Positions 32,053-42,280 of a stretch of DNA of 64,000 nucleotides are shown here, piece by piece; the first letter of the stretch is position 1, and each line of letters starts with the position of its first letter. Under the pieces are notes generated by a model. The model saw only the letters and a list, made by a program, of their open reading frames with translations, did no database searches and was not told the DNA's origin. Made by a program: the position numbers and the translations under genes. The DNA is from Asparagopsis taxiformis (taxonomy: Eukaryota > Rhodophyta > Florideophyceae > Bonnemaisoniales > Bonnemaisoniaceae): assembly GCA_030407315.1 (NCBI GenBank), contig JALQPE010000176.1:62001-126000 (forward strand), given 5' to 3'.

Positions 32053-33411
32053 TCACGTTCGTGGCATAATCGCCGCAGATGTGCCACTTTTGTGCACCGC
32101 CTGACGATGTTTGAGCAGATTCGATTTCTCTGCAAAGCTCGAATTACATTCGCTACACGTATACGGCTTACGTTTCTCGTGCACAACCGCTTGATGCCGT
32201 ATTTGATTGCCACGGTGCGAGAACCGCAGTCCACAATGGACGCATTCAAACGGCTTTATCCGCAGATGTACAGATTTCACGTGTTTGTTCAGATCCGATC
32301 GCTGTCCAAAACGGCTGTTGCACCGATTGCACACAAACGGCCTCTCCTTCAAATGTACCACCTTCCAATGCTTCACTGCATGGTCCTTCTTAATAAACCT
32401 AAACGAACATACTTCACACTTGAACGGCCGTTCGCCCTTATGTTGTGCCCGATTATGCGCCATCAGATTGTCCCTTCGACCAAAAGTAGCTGGACACTTG
32501 GTGCATGCATGCGGTCTGTCTGCAGTCGGCACTGCGACTGCGTTGTTCCGTGTCGTGATGACCGTGGCTATAGTTTCCTGCTTGCTGATGCCGTACGCGC
32601 CGGTGGCACCTGTGTATGAGTCTTGTGCTTCGCGCACAATGGGCTCTCGTTTCGGTGCCGAAACTGGCGACGTTCCAACCGGAGGAGCTGTGGCAGCTGG
32701 TCCGCTAAAGCCGCGAAGACGCGAAATGAGAGAGTCGTTGGAGTCTAGTGTTTGCGGTCTTGCCTCCGTTAGTGATGGTAATGTCGGCAGAGCAGTTGTG
32801 GATGCAAACATTTCAGGCGGTCGCTGTGTAGTCAGTGTCGGCAGCGGCATAATTGGGGTAGAATCAGCGGTTTGAACAGTTGAAATGGGCGACACAGTAT
32901 TTGCAATGTGACTGACATAGGAGGTTGGCGCCTCGGATTCTTCTAATACAGATTTTGCACTCGGTAGCGGCAAAGCGTAGTTAGGTCGGGAGAGAACGGA
33001 GGAGTGAGGAAGCAACTGAGCGGAGGAGATGGAAGGGATGTGAAAGTGGGAGGAGGTTTGTTGTTGTTGGTAGACATGAAGTGACTGTTGAAAGTGATGT
33101 GGTGGTGGTGGTGGTGGTTGCGACGGGATATGAGTTTGGTCGAGTGGATGGCTGTAGTGCGGTTGAGCGATGTACACAGGCGGTTGCGATTGAGCATCAT
33201 GATAGACGTGTTGGGGCAAGGAAAGCGGCTGTGGTGGGGGCTGAAATTGGGAGGAGTACATGGTGGTGCGAAGGTCAGGCATAGCGTGCAGGGCAGTGAC
33301 GGGGGAGAGATGCGGGGCAGCAGGGTTGGTCGGCGGGAGAGGTTGTTGGGCATGTTGAGGAGGTAATAGTGGAGGTGCGGGTGGGTGCTCCAACATGGTG
33401 GAGAGTTTCAT
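32053..33411 (-). CDS. C2H2 zinc-finger protein, five fingers
   Basis: Probable transcription factor of 452 residues from ATG 33411 (MKLSTMLEHPPAP); the frame is open further up, but those codons are unlike protein and lie in the repeat-bearing region. Residues 1-150 are rich in Pro, Gln and His with a His run, and 150-295 are Ser/Thr/Pro-rich, both typical of activation regions. Five fingers occupy residues about 299-443, each C-x2-C-x12-H-x4-H, joined by H-K-G-E-R-P-F and H-L-K-E-R-P-F type linkers. Helix residues likely to contact DNA are RRDNLMA, KKDHAVK, QRSDLNK, HRGNQIR and EKSNLLK. The target is unknown. Its upstream region is a 4.8 kb gene-free block. Confidence 0.85.
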   Translation of the reverse strand: MKLSTMLEHPPAPPLLPPQHAQQPLPPTNPAAPHLSPVTALHAMPDLRTTMYSSQFQPPPQPLSLPQHVYHDAQSQPPVYIAQPHYSHPLDQTHIPSQPPPPPPHHFQQSLHVYQQQQTSSHFHIPSISSAQLLPHSSVLSRPNYALPLPSAKSVLEESEAPTSYVSHIANTVSPISTVQTADSTPIMPLPTLTTQRPPEMFASTTALPTLPSLTEARPQTLDSNDSLISRLRGFSGPAATAPPVGTSPVSAPKREPIVREAQDSYTGATGAYGISKQETIATVITTRNNAVAVPTADRPHACTKCPATFGRRDNLMAHNRAQHKGERPFKCEVCSFRFIKKDHAVKHWKVVHLKERPFVCNRCNSRFGQRSDLNKHVKSVHLRIKPFECVHCGLRFSHRGNQIRHQAVVHEKRKPYTCSECNSSFAEKSNLLKHRQAVHKSGTSAAIMPRT

Positions 33412-33482
33412 TTTACAAATTGATGGTGCGGCGGGTGGAGTCGGGAGTTGCGGGCTGTAGTTGTACAGACAGTTAAGGGTGC

Positions 33483-33502
33483 GGCACGGCACGGCACGGC
33501 AT
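33483..33502 (+). repeat. Period-5 tract, GGCAC units
   Basis: Four tandem GGCAC/GGCAT units, 70 bp upstream of the C2H2 start codon on the gene's strand. Confidence 0.7.
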
Positions 33503-33834
33503 CGGTGGCGAGCGCAATGACTAAATATGATGGAGATTTGATTGGATTGGATTCCTTCCACTGAGGGCCACTGGCGCATTGACGTTTGAAACGGCGGCGT
33601 GACGGGGAAATGTTTGGCGAAGGGAGCGTGTCACGGGTGTGTAACGCGAGTCCGCTGTGTATGTGCGCGACAGCACAGCAAGCGATGGAAACACTGCAGT
33701 GCACTGCACGATGCGCTTGTGGCGGTCGATATATCACGGCGCGGATGGATACCATTTCGTTTGACGCGATTGTTTGCTTGCGCACGACGCCAGGCTGGCG
33801 CGCCGTGCACCGTTAATAATATTACGCCTCTGCA

Positions 33835-33870
33835 CCCTGGGCTGGCCTGGGCTGGCCTGGCCTAGCCTGT
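33835..33870 (+). repeat. Period-5 tract, RGSCT units
   Basis: Seven units of the type GGGCT/GGCCT/AGCCT. It keeps purine-G at positions 1-2 and pyrimidines at the end of each unit. Confidence 0.65.
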
Positions 33871-34184
33871 CCAGGGTCGGCCTCTGTCTCGCCAGCTGTT
33901 GGGGCGAGTCTGGGACAGAACAGGACAGGGACACAGTATGCAAGTGACTGCAGTCGCCGCAATTTGGACATCAAGCTACTTGTTCATTGTCAAAGCCAAT
34001 TCAAATTTGTGTGTATTTTTGAATATACAGCGTAGAATAATCGTTTGGCGAAGCGAGGTGGCACTCGGCAAACTTTCCTTCTGTTTCTGAATGTTTGTTC
34101 GTTTGCTGGCGAGCTGGAACGTTTCGCTTATTTGACTTTGCGTTCATGTTTGCATTGTGTTACAGTACAGCCACCCCCTAGGAT

Positions 34185-34229
34185 GGCGCGGCGCAGCGCA
34201 GCACAGCACAGCATAGCACAGCGCGGTGC
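34185..34229 (+). repeat. Period-5 tract, nine RGYRY units
   Basis: Nine unbroken 5-nt units (45 nt) such as GGCGC, AGCGC, AGCAC, AGCAT and GGTGC. Every unit has purine, G, pyrimidine, purine, pyrimidine. This is the cleanest copy of the family. Confidence 0.85.
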
Positions 34230-35259
34230 ATCCAGACGAGTCGGTCGCGGCGCTCGTTCGACGCACGGGCTCGCACGCACGCACCTGCCAAGAAGCAGAG
34301 CCGCGATGGGTGAAAGCGAAAGAGGCGTAGGTAACATATCACGTACAACGGCTGCAGCGGCGACCAATGAAATTGAAAAGGCGAGGCCATGTGCCACAGC
34401 AACTTTCTCTTGTCATATGTGCTACAACTTGACTTGTGTCGACTCGCGCGCTGCCGCCGACGCGACGCGCAGCGCCAGCTGGACTGTTACAAACGTTGGG
34501 CGCATGTGCCAGCTGAGCTGTGCTCGCATTGCAACGATGTGCCGCACAGTGCCCTGTCCAGTCACGATACCTCCTCAAATTTAACACTCTTTTTATGGAA
34601 CCAACACAACGTCACACTGTATTATTCCTTGTCATATGCTACACCTCTATGCAGTGCGCACGCTGCCACGTGTAGTGGATCAATGTCACGTCACGTTGAA
34701 ATACGGCATGGTTTCGAATTGAAGCGATCTTCCGTAAATAGCTGTGTGTGCTGCACAAATGGCCGTTCGTTTTTTTCCGTTTCAGTCCTAGACTAGACGC
34801 AACCCATACATTATTATACACCGACGTCATCGTTTTCCGACCAACCGCTGCCAGTTTAATCATTCTCATGCCAAGTCGACTTCTCGTAAGGCGCTTGGGA
34901 GCCGCGGTAATATCTTCATACCTGTCGCGACTCGATTCATCAATTCACCGCGCCGACCATTTCCTCTCCTGTAATTTGTTCAAACCATTGGTAGCTAGCG
35001 TACGGTGGTAGCACATTGCTTGTTGACAAGCAGCGCACGGACGAGTTGCTTTCACGCTGCCTGTTGGTCGCCAGCCACAATGGGCGTCAAGGAACGGCCG
35101 CTCTATTTACACAGCACTCAATCTCCCGTCGTGAAAACATCCCGCCATTATTCGCCGTTGCGATGTATGCGTGACAAGTTGACACGCGCGCACGCTCGCT
35201 CGCGCTGCCACTGGGCGACGCGCGTACAGCATTCAGTCAAAACGCGGGTTGGTTTCAAC

Positions 35260-35289
35260 GGCGCAGCACAGCGCAGCGCGGCGCGGGGC
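35260..35289 (+). repeat. Period-5 tract, six RGCRC units
   Basis: Six units of GGCGC/AGCAC/AGCGC type ending in GGGGC, same phase rule as at 34185. Confidence 0.75.
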
Positions 35290-35448
35290 GGCCCAACGCC
35301 AGCCGCTGCAACGCTCCTCTCTCCTCAGACGCCGTCCATTTGCGCAGCACACGACCCAATTGAACTGTTTGTCCACTGCCTTGCACGGCACACAGCGTTT
35401 CTTAAATTGTCCATTATAAAAAGCAATACCTGTCGCTTGAATAACGGG

Positions 35449-35473
35449 CGCACGGCACGGCACGGCACGGCGG
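35449..35473 (+). repeat. Period-5 tract, GGCAC units
   Basis: About five GGCAC/GGCGC-type units, near-identical to the tract at 33483. Confidence 0.7.
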
Positions 35474-36603
35474 CTCGCTCATCTCATTATTTATCATCAG
35501 CGTACCGTGAACAATCGGACTCTTCACTTGACATGTCGAGCTGCGCCGCCCAAGCGCCATGCGGGCTCAACCACTCAAACGTGGCTTGCACTTACACCCA
35601 CCGCCCTCTATCATGTGCTTGACAGCCTCCACAACGGTCAGAGTCCCGTCCTCTCCAACCGCTGTGCGCGATTTGGCGTGTGCTGTCACTTTTCAACATG
35701 TCCCCCGCCAATCACATTTGAATCCCTTCGAATACTCGAGATCGGAAACCTAGACTCTTTCGAGATATCTTGCAAGCTACAACAACACATGTCGTCACTC
35801 TGCGCTACTGCAATTTACACTTTGGTTTCTCTCCCTCATCCCGCCCAACACGCCACCTCTCGCATTACACATCCCCATTCGAAACTGCAGTGGCGGACAA
35901 GCTGCACCCTGCACACATCGGGCTCATGCACAAATGCGTGGGACACTTACACTTTATCGATCGATCCTACTCAATTCACGATGATACTATCGTGCTTAGC
36001 GCTAATGCCCCAACTCGCCACTGTCGTGCAGCGCCAGTAACGATGAGTGACGTCGACAATTATAGCTCCATAATTTGTCATGTGGCGTTTATACCTTGCA
36101 ATAACGTACATAACTCGAGACCTCCGCTATAACAAGGTGGCCTGACTGAGCTGTCATGTGCGCACGGTAAGTTTACCCGGTCAATCTCTTCGCCGCAGCG
36201 GACGATAGCGTGCGATAACCGTCCTATCGTCAATGCAGCATACTGATTGATCGTCGTTGCTGTGCCGCGGGGGTGTGTCACGCTCGACGGGAGGGGAGAC
36301 AACGTGCGGACGGACGGGCGCGGGGTGGGGCGGCGCGGCGCGGGGCACGCAATAGCAGCTAAGCGGTGTGTAGCGGGCGCGACGGCGGGGAACAGGGAAG
36401 CGATCTGACGCGCCGCGCCGCACCACTCTTCGCCGCCGTGAGCCGTGTCCTGAGCGAATAATGAGAAATTTTCCGAGTGCCGCAACGCAATAATTTGCAC
36501 GAGTGCCATACAGTGCGGGACACTGAGGATTCATGTCACGCCACCGTGATGCAATGATGCTCGGGTGTTGTGTCGCGCACATCCCGACGAATTGTTAAAC
36601 GCT

Positions 36604-36658
36604 GTGCCGCGCTGAGCTGCGCTGCGCCACGCCACGCCGCGTCGCTCTGCGCTGCGCT
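36604..36658 (-). repeat. Period-5 tract, inverted orientation
   Basis: Eleven 5-nt units of the type GCGCT/GCGCC/ACGCC, the reverse complement of the RGYNY family. Two units deviate. A further weak tract lies at about 36320-36350 on the plus strand. Confidence 0.7.
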
Positions 36659-38185
36659 ACGCAGCTCATCATTGCGGTGCGCCGAGGTGCAGCCTCCCTT
36701 GCGAGCTGCACGCAATGTCTCCTGTCGGCATTTTACATCCACCGTTTCGTAGCTATATTTACATTCTTTAACGTGACACCTTCAACTTCGAATTCTTGAA
36801 CTTGAACTGCCGTCACAGCAGGTTAGCCGATGCGCGTCATGAGATCGCCGCTTCACCCGACCCTGGACGCAACCCTGCTCGACTCGTCCCGCCAACCACG
36901 AGTGAAGCCACCCCTATAATCACTAGATCCCTTTGTGCCTTGCGTAGCACATCATGCCACGCCATTTCTCCTCGCAACTTTTTTCCAAGTTGGCACTCGC
37001 ATAGACTTGCCCACCGCCTTATCTGTCCGTTCAGTGCATGCGTTACAACGTTACTCCGCGACTTCCCCCAACAGCCACTTTGTGTTGGTCAGGTTTGCTG
37101 GCCGACAAATTTACTCGGCCTACGTTTGCATATTGCATTTCTCCTCAATGATATCGATTACAGCGAGTGCCAACAACATTTGTCCCCCCACACTTTCTGT
37201 GGTGCAGCTGTTGTACGCCTTCCAAGCAGATTCATTCATTCTTCGTTCAGCCAATGCTTGGCGCGGCGTCGTGACACTTATTGCATGTCTGGCGTTTGGG
37301 TGATGATGAAGGGAACACATGATTTTCCAGCACCTGTTGTATGATATGCGCCCTCCGTCACACAATTGTCCAATACCATGCTTGATTGTGGTTCGATCAA
37401 CACGATAGTTGGTACTTTCGCCACAACACAAGAGACATATACACTTGTCGGGTGTCCCCTTCGAGATACAAAACTGCTATGATATCACGCGCTGCTCTGT
37501 AATGAACAATCATCAGTCTCACCACGTTACATCTGGCAGCAAGGCCGCATAACACGACATGGTAGAGAGGAATACGAGCTGTGGGCAATAAGGTGCAGCA
37601 CCATACGGCCCTTACATCCCATTTCATGACTATGATGATGACATTGTTTGCAAACGGAGAAACGTGATGAAATCAACCTAGTCACTGCACGAAAAACATC
37701 AGCGAGTTGTTGCCAACATATTGGCAAACTATATGCACGCTTTTGTCGCGCATTTCGTCCGCGCATTTCTCTAGACGGTCACGCTTGTAAACGATGCCAA
37801 GAACTCGTAATGCCGCCAAAGTGATTGCTTAACGTAACCACCAAACGTTTGAATGACTTTTGATTATACTGCGCCTTTTTCATCATGAAAACCAGGGGTG
37901 AGTAAACGCGACGGCATAATGCTAATTTATCCAATGTACGTACGTATCGAGCTAGTTCTCAGCTCCAACCAGTATACTTGATGCTCAACAGAGGGCGTAA
38001 TTATGTCGCATCGCCACGCCTCATCCTATAAATTTGCAATTGTGCGTCAATTCTACTCATACATCCCACTGCGTTCTGTTAAGAAGATGCGGTTGAAATG
38101 TCAACTCTGTTAGAATCATTTGATTTTACTACATACCAACGAATATAGTGCCAACTGTACATGTGCATTGCATCAACACTCATCG

Positions 38186-39070
38186 TCAAACCGGTAATCT
38201 ATAGCGATCGCGAATTTCTTCAATGGCAGCGCGATCTCTTCTATTCATTCTTGCGCCACTGGCAGGTGGCTCGCCCTCCTGTGCGGCAGCTGCGGCTGCA
38301 TCAGCGCGCTCTGCTCGTTTCGCAAAAGAAATTGCACTGGATGAAAGACCCTGTGCGCCATCGCGCTGAAAATGGTACTGCTCAAACATTGTAAACGTAT
38401 TGAAGAATAGCATGACGGTCCAGAAGAGCGCTTCGATGATTGTAAGCGCTCGTCGCAGCTGTGGGTGGTCTTCGCCGACGTCGCGCAGTCGCGACCAGCC
38501 GTTGAAAAATAAGACGCCGGCAAAGGCGTAGACGCAAATGATAAGGAGGTTGACTGCGCCGAGAATTACGTAGCGCTGTCGGATCTTCTGTGACGTTTTG
38601 TACGCGCCACGGAAGGCGGTTTGGTAGGTGTACAGCTCGAAAACGGCCAGGAGGACAGTGGTGATTGCAGACGCCAGTAGGTACGGCCAGTCTGTGCCCT
38701 TGCGCAGGACGACGACGGCAATGGCGACGGCTGTGTTCATAACGGCGCCGAGCGTCAGCAGAATATAGATTATGTGGGCGTAGGAGACAGGCTTCTGGGC
38801 GGCATCGGAGAGGATTGTGCGGTCGAGGTAGAAGAAGTGGAAGAGGGGGGGATAGTTGGCGGGCAATGCGTCGAAATAGGCTGCTTCTGGTGCGGGGAAC
38901 AGTTCATCTGGTTGTTGCTGGGCGGATTGTTGTTGTTCTACATCGTTGTTGGATAGACCAAAGGTTGGCCAGTTTGGAGTGGAGTTGGAGCTGGAAGTGG
39001 CGTTGAAACCAAGATCTTTGCTGAACTTGTTGACCTTGGATTCGAAGGCCTTTTTGGTGATGAAGTCCAT
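38186..39070 (-). CDS. SCAMP-like four-pass membrane trafficking protein
   Basis: Protein of 294 residues from ATG 39070 (MDFITKKAFESKVNKF); the open frame further up is not protein-like. A charged, Gln-rich N-terminus leads to NYPPLFHFFYLDRTIL, resembling the NYPPxxPxxYxDI entry of secretory carrier membrane proteins. Four hydrophobic segments follow, near residues 100-120, 130-150, 175-200 and 222-242, with a short loop FRGAYKTSQKIRQRYVI between segments two and three where SCAMPs have an amphipathic FRPIYxA-type loop. The tail is Ala-rich and charged. SCAMPs act in post-Golgi and endosomal recycling. Family assignment is moderate; another tetraspanning vesicle protein remains possible. Confidence 0.55.
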   Translation of the reverse strand: MDFITKKAFESKVNKFSKDLGFNATSSSNSTPNWPTFGLSNNDVEQQQSAQQQPDELFPAPEAAYFDALPANYPPLFHFFYLDRTILSDAAQKPVSYAHIIYILLTLGAVMNTAVAIAVVVLRKGTDWPYLLASAITTVLLAVFELYTYQTAFRGAYKTSQKIRQRYVILGAVNLLIICVYAFAGVLFFNGWSRLRDVGEDHPQLRRALTIIEALFWTVMLFFNTFTMFEQYHFQRDGAQGLSSSAISFAKRAERADAAAAAAQEGEPPASGARMNRRDRAAIEEIRDRYRLPV

Positions 39071-39402
39071 GGTTGGTTGGCGGGAGTGTAAGTTGAATGG
39101 CAGAGGGGCAGGCAATAAATGGAGAATAATATTGTATATGAAAGTGTTGGAAATTTGCAGAAAATGTTGCAAGTTGAAATTGGGGATCGGATTGCATCGA
39201 CAAGCTTTTATTTATGTGCCAAAACTGTCTTGCATCTCTTAACAAAGTGAAATGATCGATATACACAGAGATGAGATGTGTTGCCACCTGTTCACAATCA
39301 TCTCCACACGCGCTCTCGCGAATAACAGGCGCCTTGCACGCAACATTTCACGTGCAGAGACAACAAATAATGTCAATGGGCAAACCCGATGCCATCTGTT
39401 GT

Positions 39403-39983
39403 CTAGCGATCATCGGAGCACCATGCGTTGTCGCGACGAACTTCCTCCAGCTCTTCGGCTGTGAAATCGTTCTCAATATCAAACTCTGCGCGAATTTGCT
39501 CTGGTGTCTTACCCTTGATCATTTCAGCGACCCTAGAAAGCGACAAAAAGCGGGGTTAGAAAGGGTGCAAGAGAAAAAAGAAGGCATCGCATCGCATGGT
39601 CGGATGAGCACAACTTACGTTTTGCAAGTGAGGTCCAGTAATGACTGCACGTCAAGGAAATTAGCAGCGAGGATAAGTTGGAAGAGAGTGGATTTGTCGA
39701 CCTGAACAAAGTTCTTTTCCCAGCGGTCGACCTCGTCAGCGCTAGTTTGGTTGAGCTCTTGCTGGTGGTGGAACTTGCAAAACTCGACCACTTTGGCGAG
39801 GATGACAGCCTCGACTTCGCCCATCGGAATCTCCATACCGTCAGCTTCGTCCACATCTTCGAGCATGCCCTTTACAAAATTAATCTGCATAGCGACTGCT
39901 TTCTCGACATCGAATGTTTCACCATCTTTGCTCTTGAGCTTGAGCATGATGGAGCTGGGCATGTTGGGCGGGACGTCGGCCAT
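39403..39983 (-). CDS. SKP1: SKP1, SCF ubiquitin ligase adaptor
   Basis: Adaptor that links cullin-1 to F-box proteins. Exon 1 is 39619-39983, exon 2 is 39403-39532; the 86-nt intron 39533-39618 (GTAAGTTG donor, CTTTCTAG acceptor) splits a Thr codon after DLTCK. Total 164 residues, the normal length. Seen are the BTB/POZ fold start ([19 protein letters not shown]), [18 protein letters not shown], and the F-box-binding end [20 protein letters not shown] followed by [18 protein letters not shown] and [11 protein letters not shown]-box/PP2-like protein is encoded 7 kb away. The gene diverges from HUS1. Confidence 0.95.
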
Positions 39984-40345
39984 GGTGTGGGAGGGAGGGT
40001 AGAGGGCGGTGACGGCGGACGGGGGTATGGACGAGGTAGAGGTGCAAGTGCAGGGATGTTTTCTGCAACGGGTGCGCGTTGAAGAAAGGGCTGATCGCGT
40101 ACGACGCTTTAGATGGAAGCAACAAAAGAGGCTATAGTGCGACACACTCAACGTTGGAGGCATCCGAGTTGACTTGCAGTGCAGCACACGCCATTCGACG
40201 CCTAAAACAGCGCTGCACAGCATCGTTTGCATGTCGTCTTACAGTTGAATAGATATTAATATTCAGAGCCGCTTTACAGTCGCTCATCAGTGCAGAGCGC
40301 TCATGACGGCGCGCATGTCGCTGTCGTGTCGCGCTTCATCCAAAC
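39984..40345. promoter_or_regulatory. Bidirectional promoter SKP1 / HUS1
   Basis: A 362-bp interval between divergent ATGs. It must contain both transcription starts; no individual element can be defined with confidence. Confidence 0.55.
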
Positions 40346-41200
40346 ATGCGTTTCAAGACACGATTACAAATCGACAAAATCCCCCATCTCCTACGCATCG
40401 TTCAAGTACTCGAGAAGCTCGACAGAACATGTGTGTTGCATTTGCACGCCCCCGATCTCGACTCGGTTCGAATCATTGTACAGGGTGATGTGTCCGGTTC
40501 GGTGGCCAGTTACGTCATTTTCAAACGTACGCACTGGTTCGAATCGTACCGAATCGAGTCGCAGAATGCAAACCAGATCGGTCTCCAGCTCGACATTCAG
40601 AACCTTACTCGTGCATTGCGTTCGGCCGCCGCCGCTGATGACATTCTCATCAAACTGTCCAAGAAGGGCGTTCCCATGCTCACCTTTGAAATACGCACCC
40701 AGCTTGGGCCCATCCTGCAGGATATTCCAGTAGTCGTCCTCTCCGCCGTCCGTCTCGCTGAATATGGCGAGCCGCAGCACGACCACATCAAAGGTTTCAC
40801 TTTGCCGCCTCTATTCAAATTGCACACCGTTGTGGACCGCATGAAGGCACTCAGTTCGCAGTTACAATTGCGCGCAACCTTTGACCAACACAATGCACAG
40901 TTATCGCTCAAAGTGCTTACAGACAACGTTTCAGTCTCTACCCTTTATAACCAACTCGCTCTCGCCAGTTACGATGCTGGTGAATCGCACGAGCAATCTC
41001 CTAACACAAGCGACGAACAATCGCCGTCATCTCTAGAAGCAGTTGTAGATCTCAAGAATTTCAGCAAATCACTGTGCGGATATTTAGTTCAACCGACTCA
41101 CGCCATATGCTTCATTCATCCAACATGCGTCATGATCCATTTGATCGTTCCCTTTGATGTTACTATCTCCTATTACGTTCCGCGAAGAATAGTGATATGA
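40346..41200 (+). CDS. HUS1: HUS1, subunit of the 9-1-1 checkpoint clamp
   Basis: PCNA-like subunit of the RAD9-RAD1-HUS1 clamp that loads at damaged DNA and activates ATR signalling. 284 residues, the usual length (about 280), single exon. It opens MRFKTRLQ as HUS1 proteins do (MRFRAKI type). Other family blocks: LHLHAPDLDSVRIIVQ, FESYRIESQNANQIGLQLD followed by IQNLTRALRSA, VPMLTFEIRTQ, the linker DIPVVVLSAVRLAEY, and the C-terminal strand ISYYVPRRIV. Its 3' end faces the RAB1 3' end with only 85 bp between stop codons. Confidence 0.93.
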   Translation: MRFKTRLQIDKIPHLLRIVQVLEKLDRTCVLHLHAPDLDSVRIIVQGDVSGSVASYVIFKRTHWFESYRIESQNANQIGLQLDIQNLTRALRSAAAADDILIKLSKKGVPMLTFEIRTQLGPILQDIPVVVLSAVRLAEYGEPQHDHIKGFTLPPLFKLHTVVDRMKALSSQLQLRATFDQHNAQLSLKVLTDNVSVSTLYNQLALASYDAGESHEQSPNTSDEQSPSSLEAVVDLKNFSKSLCGYLVQPTHAICFIHPTCVMIHLIVPFDVTISYYVPRRIVI

Positions 41201-41285
41201 GTCAAGAGTACATCACTGTCAATACAGCACGTCTTTTTATACAAATGTCTAGCGCTTAATGGAAAGGAGCAATCAGCTTACCACT

Positions 41286-42280
41286 CTAGCAGCACCCAGA
41301 AGACGACTTCACTTCTTCATCCTTTGATGAAACGTTGACAGTGCCTCCGGCGTTGTTATCTGTCGGCTGGAATGAAGTAGTCGCCTTGATCTCAGCAGCC
41401 ATAGCTAGGAAAGCCTCTTCGACGTTTTCGGACGTCTTCGCCGAAGTTTCCAAAAACTTGATACCTAGCGAATCAGCAAATTCTTTTGCTGTGGCCGTAT
41501 CTACAACTTTCTTCGACGTCATATCGTTCTTGTTGCCGACCAGCAATTTGCAAACGTGTTCAGACGCGAAGCGGTCAATTTCAGACAGCCATGACTGCAC
41601 ATTGTTGAACGACTCTTGGTCAGTTACATCATAAACAATAATAATCCCATGTGCCCCTCGATAATAAGATGACGTAATCGTCCGGAAACGTTCTTGTCCC
41701 GCTGTGTCCCAAATCTGCAGCTTGATTGTTTTCCCGTCAAGCTCAATTGTGCGGATTTTCTGCGCACGCTCACACACACGCAACGATCGTTAGTCGATGC
41801 ACGCCGCACGCGATACGATTCGCGCAGTAGAAATTGCACAACTTACAAAGTCCACACCGATCGTTGAAATGTAGCTCTCGGTGTAGGTATCATCGGCAAA
41901 ACGCAAGAGCAAACATGATTTGCCCACACTGTAAACGACAATTACACCGCAAAAGGCATGATTAGCAAGCAGGAAGCGGAGGGGGCGCGCCGACGCGCAG
42001 GTGAATTGGAGGCACTTACCCCTACGCAATTGGACACGATGACGCGACGGAATCGGCGTTTGGAAGAGAACAAGAGCATGAGTAGGTGATGGCAACACGA
42101 GACGGAGCGGTTTGGTTAAAATTACAACGTACCGAATCGCCGATTAGCAAGTTCTTGTACAAAAAGTCGCTACGGAGAATGGCAACAAGCAAAGTGTCAG
42201 GAGCGGGGTGCGGGACGGGTCGGGGCGCTACGAGCGGGAATCGGACTCGATAGGGCGGCAACTTACTATTCCGGATTCAT
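41286..42280 (-). CDS. RAB1: RAB1/YPT1 small GTPase with four introns and a 2-nt exon
   Basis: GTPase for ER-to-Golgi transport. Exons on the minus strand: 42267-42280 (14 nt), 42133-42169 (37 nt), 42020-42021 (2 nt), 41847-41928 (82 nt), 41286-41759 (474 nt). Introns of 97, 111, 91 and 87 nt all have GT-AG ends, with donors GTAAGTTG, GTACGTTG, GTAAGTGC and GTAAGTTG. The product has 202 residues and near-textbook RAB1 sequence: [18 protein letters not shown]-loop GDSGVGKSC, effector [10 protein letters not shown], switch [31 protein letters not shown], and a geranylgeranylated CC end. The glycine between GDS and VGKS exists only if the 2-nt exon GG is included. A 5'-UTR intron is also likely, since another GTAAGTTG donor (42492-42499) lies 83 nt upstream of a CTGCAG acceptor. 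Confidence 0.93.
42020..42021 (-). other. RAB1: 2-nt microexon of RAB1
   Basis: The minus strand reads GCGTAG, then GG, then GTAAGTG. The two G's sit between an acceptor AG and a strong donor. With exon 2 ending TCG and exon 4 starting T-GTG-GGC, the GG restores the Gly codon GGT of the P-loop and the reading frame. Skipping it shifts the frame; retaining the following intron gives a stop at once (GGG TAA). Confidence 0.8.

Larger units (their letters stand above)
33412..38185. other. 4.8 kb gene desert upstream of the C2H2 gene
   Basis: The longest gene-free block in the window. It lies upstream of the C2H2 gene on its strand and downstream of SCAMP. Several open stretches of up to about 200 codons exist, but they overlap on both strands, are Arg/Ala/Cys-rich, and show no domain. 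At least seven period-5 GC-rich tracts occur between 33480 and 36660. Extended regulatory DNA or a non-coding transcript are the simplest readings. Confidence 0.5.

Noticed and set aside
34045..34584. 179-codon open frame in the gene desert
   Set aside because: Arg/Ala/Cys-rich with no domain, crosses a period-5 tract, and the opposite strand is equally open. Composition effect is likelier.
35005..35622. 205-codon open frame in the gene desert
   Set aside because: Same reason: it spans two period-5 tracts and looks non-coding.
37380..37400. GGTTCGATC resembling a T-loop
   Set aside because: No D-arm or acceptor stem can be formed with flanking bases.
40460..40560. GGTTCGAAT matches resembling tRNA T-loops
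   Set aside because: They lie inside the HUS1 coding frame and lack any cloverleaf context.
41929..42132. Single 204-nt intron in RAB1 without microexon
   Set aside because: Joining TCG directly to TGTGGGC breaks the frame and removes the P-loop of an otherwise intact protein.
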